The notes under the pieces are model-generated. The model did no database searches. It was not told the origin of the DNA and worked only from the letters and a program-made list of their open reading frames with translations. A DNA stretch of 64,000 bases, from NCBI RefSeq assembly GCF_021582895.2, contig NZ_CP091139.2, positions 2,790,001 through 2,854,000 on the forward strand, in the 5' to 3' direction. A program made the translations under genes and the position numbers. The stretch is from Microbacterium elymi. GTDB lineage: Bacteria > Actinomycetota > Actinomycetes > Actinomycetales > Microbacteriaceae. How positions within the stretch are numbered: the first letter of the stretch is position 1; each line of letters starts with the position of its first letter. Positions 52,340-61,853 of the stretch are shown in pieces.

Positions 52340-54968
52340 CCGCGGCCTTCGCCCTTGCCCGGCTTGTCCGGCTTGCCGCCGCCGCAGTCCGGCGCCTTAT
52401 ACGTGACCGTCACCTTGGTGTTCGGCCCGGTGACCGTATCGGCCGCCGGATCGGTCCCCGTCACGGTGCCGTCGCCGGCGTCGTCCTTCTGACACTGGGT
52501 GTCGACGTTGCCGAAGCCGGCGCCGCGGATCATCGCGACCGCCTCTTCCGGCGACCGCCCGGTCACGTCGGGCACCGCGATGCCCTTGCCGTTGCTGGGG
52601 CTGATCGTCACGTTCGTGCCGCCGGCGACCTTGCCCGCGCCGGGGCTCTGCTCGGCGATCTGGCCCTTCGGCTGATCGGAGTCGACCTCGTCGCCGACGG
52701 TCACCGAGAATCCGGCACTCTCGAGCTTCTTCGTCGCGTCATCCACCGACATGCCCACCACACTCGGCAGGGTCACCAGCACCTGGCGGGTCAGGTTCGA
52801 ATCGGGGTCGGGGAACTTCCCACCGGGATAGATCCCGTCGATCGCCCCCTGGATGGAGCGTGCCAGCCGGTACCGGATGCTGGAGAGCTGCCAGCCGTCG
52901 TAGTAGTGGTGGAACAGGTCGGGGTCGTCTCCTGAAGGAGTTTCGGTGTCGACCGTTCCCACCAGGTTCGCGGTGGCGACCTTGGTGTTCGCCGTGATCA
53001 GCCACGTCTGGTAGGTCTCGTGCGTGCCGGTCTTGCCGATCAGCTGCGTACCGTCGTTCGGGTTGCCGAACGCACCGGATCCGTTACCCGTCATCACGCC
53101 CTGCAGGGCGTACGCGGCGGTGGCGGCGACCTTCTCGTCGAGCACCCGGGTGCACGTCCGCTTGGGCAGCTCGAGTTCCTTGCCGGTGGAATCGACGATC
53201 TTGTCGATCACGCGCGGCTGGCAGAACACGCCCTTGTTGGCGATCGCCGCATAGGCCCCGGCCATCGCCATGGGCGAGACCTTGTCCACGCCGATGATCT
53301 CGGAGGGGTTCGGAGCCTTGGTCGCGAGGGGAAGCACGCTGCCGTTGGGGTCGGTCACGCCGAGCCGCTTGGCGACATTCCCGATGTCGCACAGGTCGAG
53401 CTGAGAGGCCATGCCGGTGAATCCGGAGTTCAGCGACTGGGCGGTGAAGCGCTTCGGAGTGCCGAAGTAGCCGCGCACCTTGTCGTAGTTGCGGACGTTG
53501 TAAGGGGTACCGGTGAGCGCCCCGCCGTCGACGCAGCTGGAGGGCCATGTGCTGATGGTGCGATTCGTGCCGTTGACGATCTGGTTGAGGGACTTGCCCT
53601 GCTCGAGCCAGTCCACGAGCGTGAACAGCTTGAACGTCGATCCGGCCTGGAAGCCTCCCGACCCCCGAACTGCTTGTCGCCGGCGTACACCAGCGATGTC
53701 TTGCCCGGCTCGGTCTCACCGGCGGCCTTGTAGGCGGTGTTCTGCGCGATGGCCAGCACCCGGCCGGTCTTGGCCTCGACGCTCACCGAGGTCGACCCGA
53801 AGTTCATGCCCTTCACCGAGTTGGGCACGTACTCGTCCTGCGCCTTGTTCGCCACCTTCTGCACGCGCGGGTCGAGCGTGGTGTAGATCTTCAGCCCACC
53901 CTTCTGCAGCAGCTCCTGGCCGTTCTCCTTGAACGCCGGATCGTTCTTGATGACGGACGTGACGTACTGGCAGAAGTACGGCGCGATCTTGTTCGAGCCG
54001 TTGCACCCGGTCCGCACGTCGGTGATCTTCGGGACGATCTTGGCCTTGTACGCCTCGTCATGCTGCTTCTGGGTGATCTTGCCGTCCTTGAGCATCCGGT
54101 CCAGGACGTAGGTCTGCCGCTTCTTGGTCAGCGAGTAGCCGTCGGCCTTGCTGTTGACGGCCTCGCCCTTGCTGTTGGTGGTCGTGCCCTTCGGCAGATC
54201 GATGCGGTACGTGTTCGGGTTCTGCACCATTCCGGCCAGCGTGGCCGCCTGTGCGACCGAGAGCTTGCTCGCGTGCACCCCGAAGTAGCGCACCGCGGCG
54301 GCCTCGATGCCATAGGTCACGCCGCCGAAGTTCGCGATGTTCAGGTATCCGAGCAGGATGTCGTTCTTGGAGTACCGCTGCTCGAGTGCGATCGCGTACC
54401 GCATCTCCTGCAGCTTGCGCTGATAGCCGTCGGGACCCTCGGAGTCGGTCGCGCGCACGTAGCACTCCCGCACTTCCTTGTCGGTCTTCGCGTCCCAGTA
54501 GCACTTCTGCACGAGCACGTTCTTCACGTACTGCTGGCTGATCGAAGAGCCGCCCTGCGTCTGGCCGGCCCCCTGTGCGTTGGACAGCAGGGCACGCGTC
54601 GTGCCGACCAGGTCGATGCCGCCGTGCTCGTAGAAGCGCGGGTCCTCGCTGGACAGCAGCGCGTCGTACATGACCGGGGCGACCTCGGTGAATTTCACCG
54701 GGTCGCGGTTCTGGTCGTAGTACGTCGCCAGGGTGACGTCCTTGCCCTTGTCCTTGTAGACCAGGGTGGTGGGAAGGCTGAGCTTGTCGATGGTCAGCAC
54801 GCTCGGCAGGTTGTTGAACATGTCGATCGCGCTGGTGGCTGCGGCGCTGGTGACGGCGACGGCAGGGGTGACCGTCGCGGTGATGAGGAGTCCGGCGACT
54901 GCGCTCAGGCCGACCAGGCCGAGCAGCCCGCCGGCCACGCCAGCAGCCGTGCGTTTCGAGTGGGGCAT
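52336..54968 (-). CDS. Class A penicillin-binding protein with PASTA domains (one indel)
   Basis: This 877-residue bifunctional enzyme has an N-terminal anchor (GLVGLSAVAGLLITATVTPA) and GT51 motifs (ALLSSEDPRFYEHGGIDLVG; GGSSISQQYVKNVLVQ). Transpeptidase motifs are SxxK in FQAGSTFKLFTLVDW, SxN in AQSLNSGFTGMASQLD and KTG in LIGKTGTHETYQTWL. The C-terminus has two PASTA domains (LPSVVGMSVDDATKKLESAG; AVPDVTGRSPEEAVAMIRGA), which sense muropeptides or septal wall. One G is missing near 53657 in a G-run; restoration gives KQFGGSGGFQAGSTF. The ATG at 54968 gives MPHSKRTAAGVAGG. Confidence 0.94.
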
Positions 54969-55065
54969 AGGCTTGATCGTAAAGGAGATTGCTGGGCGAA
55001 GCCTCCAGGGGGCGGCTGAGAACCTGCCGTGACGCCCGTGCCGGATTCGAAGGAGCCAGAGCCCG

Positions 55066-55281
55066 ATGACCACCTGGGAATACCTCACCACGCCGCTGGT
55101 GATCCACAACACCGCGGCCATCCTCAACAACTGGGGCAAGCAGGGCTGGGAGCTCGTGCAGGTCGTCCAGGGCCCCGAAGGCGGCCTCGTCGCCTACTTC
55201 AAGCGCCCGCTCGGGGGCGGCACAGCCAACGCGGGGCTGGATGCCGCGGCCGAGGCATCCGTCCAGTTCGAAGGGCGCTGA
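55066..55281 (+). CDS. DUF4177 small protein
   Basis: This 71-residue soluble protein reads MTTWEYLTTPLVIHN and NNWGKQGWELVQVVQ, matching DUF4177/DUF2703-like small proteins of unknown function. The ATG at 55066 is preceded by AAGGAGCC. Its stop is two bases before the RidA start, so the two are probably co-transcribed. It is divergent from the PASTA-type PBP gene. Confidence 0.85.
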   Translation: MTTWEYLTTPLVIHNTAAILNNWGKQGWELVQVVQGPEGGLVAYFKRPLGGGTANAGLDAAAEASVQFEGR

Positions 55282-55282
55282 G

Positions 55283-55743
55283 ATGAGCGTCTCGCAGACT
55301 CTCCAGGACCTCGGCATCGCCCTGCCGGACGTCGTCCCACCGGTCGCCGCCTACATTCCGGCGATCGTCCACGGCGACCTCGTGTACACCTCCGGCCAGC
55401 TGCCCATGTCGGGCGGCGCGCTGCCGGCGACCGGCAAGGTCGGCGGCGCGGTCACGGCAGAGGATGCGAAGGGCTACGCCCGCCAGTCCGCGCTGAACGC
55501 CATCGCCGCCGCAGCTCGGCCGTCGGCGGCGTGGACCGGCTTACCGGGGTCGTCAAGGTCACCGGGTTCGTGGCATCCACACCCGACTTCACCGGGCAGC
55601 CGGGAGTCATCAACGGCGCGAGCGAGCTCCTCGGCGAGGTGTTCGGCGAGGCGGGACGGCACGCGCGCTCGGCGGTCGCAGCCCCCGTGCTCCCGCTGGA
55701 CAGTCCGGTCGAGGTCGAGGTCATCTTCTCCGTCGCCCCCTGA
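55283..55743 (+). CDS. RidA-family protein (one indel)
   Basis: The protein starts MSVSQTLQDLGIALPDVVP and has the YjgF/RidA core: YIPAIVHGDLVYTSGQLPMS, then VTGFVASTPDFTGQPGVING and the ending SPVEVEVIFSVAP. The catalytic Arg used by imine-hydrolysing RidA is not clearly present, so it may be one of the non-archetypal branches. A lost C near 55515 after GCAGC shifts the frame; correction gives AIAAAASAVGGVDRLTG and 153 residues. Its stop is six bases before the first palindromic repeat. Confidence 0.88.
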
Positions 55744-55748
55744 GTCCT

Positions 55749-55859
55749 CCCACCAGGTCCCTGAGCGAGGAGCGCAGCGACGAGACGAAGGGCCGGTGGC
55801 CCGGTGGATCGCCCGGGACCCGGCCCTTCGTCTCGCTGCGCTCGCTCAGGGACCTGTGG
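55749..55859. repeat. Palindromic repeat pair, units D1 and I1
   Basis: Direct unit D1 (55749-55800) reads CCACCAGGTCCCTGAGCGAG then GCGCAGCGACGAGACGAAGG and GCCGGTGG. Inverted unit I1 (55822-55859) reads GGCCCTTCGTCTCGCTGCGC then TCGCTCAGGGACCTGTGG. Together they can form a large hairpin between RidA and the GIY-YIG gene. I1 lacks about six bases relative to D1's complement. Confidence 0.92.
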
Positions 55860-55902
55860 ACAACTCTCACCGCCGATGGGACTCGCGATCTACCGTCGAG
55901 TC

Positions 55903-56206
55903 ATGCCCGCGGTCTACATCCTTCGCTTGCGCCGACGGCTCGTACTACACGGGAAGCACTACGAACCTCGAGTTGCGAATTGCAGAGCACCAGTCGGGTG
56001 TCGGTGCGAACCACACTCGAAAGCACAGGCCGGTGGAACTCGTCTGGCACTGCGACTTCGATCACGTCGACGCAGCGTACTTGTGGGAGAGGCGCATCCA
56101 CGGCTGGACCCGGGCGAAGAAGGAGCTCTTGATCGACGGTCGGTACGACGAACTCCCCGGCTGGAGCGTACGGCATCGATGGCACGAGCTCCCACCAGGT
56201 CCCTGA
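55903..56206 (+). CDS. GIY-YIG nuclease-domain protein (one indel)
   Basis: This is a compact stand-alone GIY-YIG protein of 100 residues, of the UPF0213/YhbQ-like type. With the extra T near 55925 removed (CGCTTGC for CGCTGC) it begins MPAVYILRCADGSYYTGSTT, in which VYIL and YYTGST correspond to the GIY and YIG strands. It continues NLELRIAEHQSG (catalytic Arg), HRPVELVWHCDFD and AYLWERRIHGWTRAKKELLI (catalytic Glu). It sits between two clusters of palindromic repeats, and its last codons and stop (CCACCAGGTCCCTGA) lie inside repeat unit D2. The substrate is unknown; association with the repeats is suggestive of a role on them. Confidence 0.85.
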
Positions 56207-56442
56207 GCGAGGAGCGCAGCGACGAGACGAAGGGCCGGTGGCGCCCTTTCCAGGTCCCTGAGCGAGGAGCGCAGCGACGAGACGAAGGGCCGGTGGCCCC
56301 CGCGATCGCCCGGGCCTGGCCCTTCGTCTCGCTGCGCTCGCTCAGGGGCCTGTGGGTTCTGGCCCTTCGTCTCGCTGCGCTCGCTCAGGGACCTGTGGGT
56401 TCTGGCCCTTCGTCTCGCTGCGCTCGCTCAGGGACCTGTGGG
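56191..56442. repeat. Palindromic repeat cluster D2, D3, I2, I3, I4
   Basis: Direct units D2 (56191-56242) and D3 (56250-56297) are followed by three inverted units I2 (56318-56356), I3 (56361-56399) and I4 (56404-56442). I2 to I4 repeat with an exact 43-base period. The cluster fills the convergent gap between the GIY-YIG gene and acs. Sequence conservation among the seven units of the region is almost complete. Confidence 0.93.
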
Positions 56443-56474
56443 TCCCGGCCGTCCGCCCATCGTGCGGATCCCGC

Positions 56475-58440
<1,966 letters not shown>

Positions 58441-58654
58441 GGGGCGCTCCTTTGCGGGGGACTGCGGGGTTGACTGCGGGTGACGGGCGACGGGCGACAT
58501 CCGGCGTCGCCCAGGCCGTGCGTCAATCTACTCCCGCCCTGATGGTGCCACTACCGCCGATAGTTGGGGGCGCGCGGGGTGGGAGCGGTCTCGTGGCGGG
58601 ACGGCGGATGAGGAAATCGTCACTCGATATATCACGTCCCGGATGCTGATTTGT

Positions 58655-58683
58655 TTGTCGTCCTCAACGAAGTTGCGTATGCT
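58655..58683 (+). promoter_or_regulatory. Putative promoter of the 6C-like RNA
   Basis: TTGTCG (58655-58660) and TATGCT (58678-58683) are separated by 17 bases, close to a vegetative -35/-10 arrangement. It lies upstream of the C-loop hairpins with no open reading frame between. Confidence 0.55.
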
Positions 58684-58689
58684 CATCCT

Positions 58690-58790
58690 CGGCCGAACAT
58701 TCGATTCTGGCATTGCAGCATCCCGATCACCCCCCGATTGTGGTGTTGCGCACGGCGGCATCCCATTCCCCCATGGGATGCCGCCTTTTA
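58690..58790 (+). ncRNA. 6C RNA candidate
   Basis: Two hairpins carry cytosine-rich loops. The first has stem GCAGCATC/GGTGTTGC (with G-U pairs) and loop containing ACCCCCCG. The second is a strong stem GGCGGCATCCCA/TGGGATGCCGCC with loop TTCCCCCA, followed by TTTTATT. This matches the actinobacterial 6C RNA family (B11 in mycobacteria), which in mycobacteria lies beside the Tad-like cluster. The same context (acs, 6C, cpaF) is present here. The 5' end is estimated from the promoter. Confidence 0.78.
58754..58790 (+). terminator. Intrinsic terminator forming the 3' hairpin of the 6C-like RNA
   Basis: A 12-base-pair perfect stem (58754-58765 with 58774-58785), an eight-base loop and a TTTTATT tail make a strong rho-independent terminator. 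The region 58441-58918 holds no gene apart from this RNA. Confidence 0.85.
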
Positions 58791-58918
58791 TTGCGTCTGG
58801 GATGCTGCCCGCCGGCACCGCGGCGCCGGTTCCTCCCCAGCCGGGCGCGGGCGGGACGTTGTCCACGGATCCGCCGCTCGCGGACAACCGCAGCCCGGCG
58901 GATGCCTAGATTCGGTGC

Positions 58919-59938
58919 ATGCCCGAGCCCTTCGTCGTCCGTCCCCGACCCGGCACCGCGGTGCCGGCACCGGCCGAGGCCGCGCACCCCGGGCCGCCGC
59001 CGGCCGGCCCGCGGCATCCGGCGCTCGATCCGTTCGCGCCGTACCTGGACGACCCCGCGGTGACCGACATCTTCGTCAACGGCGCGGACGGACTGTTCAT
59101 CGACCGGGGCAGCGGCGGGCAGCGCGAGCCGCGATGGCGCGCGGCCGAGGCCGATGTGCGCGATCTCGCGGTCGCGCTGATCAGCGCCGGCAACCGGCAC
59201 ATCGACGACGCGCATCCCTGCGTGGACGTGCGGCTGGAGGCGGGGATCCGCATCCATGCCGTGCTGCCCCGGTGGCACGCGGCGGCACGGCGATCTCGAT
59301 ACGCGTGCCGCGGGCGACCGGCCTCGGCCTGGACGGTCTGGAGCGGACCGGCACCATCGACCACGACGGGCGCGGGCGGCTCGAAGAGCTCATCCGGGCG
59401 CGGGAGAACGTCCTGATCACCGGTGCCGCCGGCACCGGCAAGACCACCCTGCTGGGCGCGATGCTCTCGCGGGTGCCGCCCAGCGAGCGCATCGTCACGA
59501 TCGAGGACGTCGCCGAGCTCGCAGATCACCCACCCGCATCATGTGTCGCTGGAGGCGCGCCAGGCGAACCTCGAGGGCGCCGGCGGCATCGGCCTGGCCC
59601 GGCTCGTGCGCGAGGCGCTGCGGATGCGGCCGGACCGGCTCGTGGTGGGGGAGTGCCGCGGCGACGAGGTGCGCGAGCTGCTCAGCGCGCTGAACACCGG
59701 TCATGACGGCGGGGCCGGCACGGTCCATGCCAACGGTCTGGACGACGTGCCGGCGCGGCTCGAGGCGCTCGGCGCGCTCGCCGGCCTGGGCGACACGGCC
59801 CTCGCGCGCCAGGTCGCCAGCGCGATCGGCGGGGTGCTGCACCTCGAGCGCGATCCGGACGGCTCGCGCCGGGTGGCCGGGTTCGGCCGCCCGCTCGTGC
59901 GCAAGGGGCGACTGGCGATGGAGGTGCGGGAATGGTGA
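58919..59938 (+). CDS. Tad pilus/secretion ATPase CpaF/TadA (two indels)
   Basis: This is a type II/IV secretion ATPase of the TadA/CpaF branch, powering pilus assembly. It has PYLDDPAVTDIFVNGADGLF, GTAISIRVPRATGLGLDGLE, Walker A in ENVLITGAAGTGKTTLLGAM, the Asp box IVTIEDVAELQITHPHHVSL and Walker B in RMRPDRLVVGECRGDEVREL. The His box is HDGGAGTVHANG. Indels near 59265 (C-run) and 59522 (GCTCGC for GCTGC) cancel; correction gives HAVLPPVARGGTAI. The product is 339 residues. The stop overlaps the next gene by seven bases. Confidence 0.92.
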
Positions 59939-60826
59939 GGATGCCGTGGCCCCGGCGCCCGACGCCGCCGGCCGGGCCGGATCCGGCCACGGTGCTGCGG
60001 CTGGCCGTGCTGCTGCAGGCCGGTGTGCTGCCGGCCGCCGCCTGGCGGCACCTCGCCGCCGTCGGCGATGCCCACGCGGCCGCGGTGGTCGCGCGGATCG
60101 AGGACGGGCAGGACATCCCGGCGGCGATCGCGGCGGCCGGCCACGACTGGCGGGATGTGGCGGCGGCGTGGAGCATCGCCCAGACCGTCGGGGCTCCGCT
60201 CGCCGACAGCCTCCGCGGGATCGCCGCGGCGCTGCAGGATGCCGCGCAGACCCGGGACGAGGTGCGCGTCGCGCTGGCCGAGCCGGCCGGCACCGCGCGC
60301 CTGATGTCCTGGCTGCCGCTGGTGGCCGTGGGGCTGGGCGCCGCCCTCGGATTCGACACGCTCCGCACGCTCGTGGCCAGTCCGGCGGGCATCGTCTGCG
60401 CGCTCGCCGGGATCGGCCTGATCGTGGCGGCACGGCGCTGGAGCGGGACGCTGGTCCGCCGCGCCGACCCCGACGACGCCGTGCCCGGCATGAGCGCGGA
60501 CCTGATGGCGATCGCCCTGTCCGGCGGCGTGTCGATCGGGCGCGCCGAGCGGATCGTGGCCGCGGCCGGCGCCGAGGCGGTCGACGTCGAGACCGCCGGC
60601 ATCCTCACCCTCTCTCGCTCGGCCGGGGTGCCGGCCGCCGAACTCCTCCGCGCCGGCGCCGTCCTCGCCCGGCACCGAGCCCGCACCGACGGACGGATGC
60701 GCGCGGCCCGGCTGTCATCCCGGTTGCTCATCCCGCTCGGCGTGTGCACCCTGCCCGCCTTCCTGCTGCTCGGGGTCGCCCCAATGCCTGCTCAGTGTGC
60801 TCACCTCGACGCCGCTGTCTCTGTGA
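59932..60826 (+). CDS. Tad platform protein with two T2SSF-like halves, TadB/TadC-like (one indel)
   Basis: Tad systems usually have two inner-membrane platform proteins, TadB and TadC. Here one ~297-residue protein holds two halves: residues about 20-150 (VLRLAVLLQAGVLPAAAWRH, IAAALQDAAQTRDEVRVALA) and about 180-295 (DLMAIALSGGVSIGRAERIV, HRARTDGRMRAARLSSRLLI). Each is followed by hydrophobic helices. This is a compact fused or reduced form. An extra C near 60788 (ATGCCTGCTC for ATGCTGCTC) breaks the frame; correction gives GVAPMLLSVLTSTPLSL and the stop at 60826. It overlaps the cpaF stop. Confidence 0.85.
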
Positions 60827-60882
60827 GATGACCGTCGCCGTGAGAAGACGTGCCCACCCACCCATGTATAAGGAGCGAAACG

Positions 60883-61098
60883 ATGAACCGAACGACATCC
60901 CTTCCCGCCCTGACCCGGCGTCGAGCCGCCCGGCTGTTCCTGGCCGACGCCGACGACACCGGCGCGGCCACTGCCGAATACGCGATCGCCACGATGGCGG
61001 CGGTGGCATTCGCCGGCCTGCTGGTGGTCATCATGCGCTCGGACGAGGTCCGCGGCATCCTCACCGATCTCGTCCGTCGCGCCCTGACCGTGTCATGA
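60883..61098 (+). CDS. DUF4244 Flp-pilin-like protein
   Basis: This 71-residue protein has an Arg-rich leader, the segment DTGAATAEYAIATMAAVAFA and a single hydrophobic helix (AGLLVVIMR). DUF4244 genes occupy the pilin position in actinobacterial Tad loci, and the Glu in TAEY resembles the Glu5 of processed pilins. The ATG at 60883 follows AAGGAGCG, which decides the start over an upstream GTG. The stop overlaps the TadE-like ATG by four bases. Confidence 0.85.
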   Translation: MNRTTSLPALTRRRAARLFLADADDTGAATAEYAIATMAAVAFAGLLVVIMRSDEVRGILTDLVRRALTVS

Positions 61099-61433
61099 GG
61101 ATCCACCGGGACGACCGCGGATCGGTGACCGCCGAATTCGCGGTCGTCCTGCCGGCCGTCGTGCTCGTCCTCGCCCTGGGCGCGGGCGTGCTCGGCGCCT
61201 GCGGGCGACAGGTGCGGCTGCAGGATGCCGCGGCCGACGCGGCGCGCCTCGTGGCCCGCGGCGAAACCGTCGCCCGCGCGCAGTCGGTCCTTGCCGACGC
61301 GGTGGGCGGGGCCACCGGCATCGTGCGGCACCGGGACGAATTCGTCTGCGTGGACGCCTCGGCGCCCGCCGGTCTGCCCGTGCCGATCGCCGCGCTGCGC
61401 GCGCAGTCGTGCGCTCTGGCCGGCGGGCTGTGA
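61095..61433 (+). CDS. TadE-family minor pilin-like protein
   Basis: This 112-residue protein starts MRIHRDDRGSVTAEFAVVLP, the TadE signature with a conserved Glu, followed by a membrane helix (AVVLVLALGAGVLGA) and an exported domain with two cysteines. It would be a pseudopilin processed after the Gly/Ser in DRGSVTAE. It overlaps the DUF4244 gene and is followed after seven bases by a TadG-like gene. Confidence 0.85.
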   Translation: MRIHRDDRGSVTAEFAVVLPAVVLVLALGAGVLGACGRQVRLQDAAADAARLVARGETVARAQSVLADAVGGATGIVRHRDEFVCVDASAPAGLPVPIAALRAQSCALAGGL

Positions 61434-61440
61434 GACACCG

Positions 61441-61773
61441 ATGGCCGGCACCGTGCTCGCGGTCGGGACCATGGGGGTCGCCGCGGTCCTGACCGTCTCG
61501 CTGGGAGCCGTCGGTGCGGCCGCCGTGCAGGCGCAGCGCGCGGCCGGAGCCGCCGACGCCGCCGCGCTCGCGGCGGCGGATGCGGCATCCGGAGCGGCCA
61601 CCGGCATCCCCTGCGACCGTGCGGCGCAGCTCGCCGAGGCGGACGGCGCGGCGCTGACCGCATGCGAGGTGGACGGGCTGGTCGCCACGGTGTCGGTGCA
61701 CCTCGGGTTCGGGGCGCTCTGGGCCACCGCGTCGGCCCGCGCCGGCCCGCCGGCGGTCTCGGCGCCGGGATGA
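61441..61773 (+). CDS. Rv3654c-like TadE/TadG-type membrane protein
   Basis: This 110-residue protein has an N-terminal helix (AVGTMGVAAVLTVSLGAVGA) followed by VQAQRAAGAADAAALAAADA, the pattern of the small secretory protein that ends mycobacterial Tad-like operons (Rv3654c family). Two cysteines occur in IPCDRA and TACEVDG. It is the last gene of the Tad operon before topA. Confidence 0.8.
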   Translation: MAGTVLAVGTMGVAAVLTVSLGAVGAAAVQAQRAAGAADAAALAAADAASGAATGIPCDRAAQLAEADGAALTACEVDGLVATVSVHLGFGALWATASARAGPPAVSAPG

Positions 61774-61853
61774 CGCGGACCGCACTCGATGTCCACACAG
61801 GCTCGTGCCCGTCCGGGGTGTGTATGGTGTGCATCGAAGAAAGGACCACCCCT

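Noticed and set aside
56191..56442. CRISPR array
   Set aside because: Units occur in both orientations and the gaps are short and not unique spacers; there are no cas genes.
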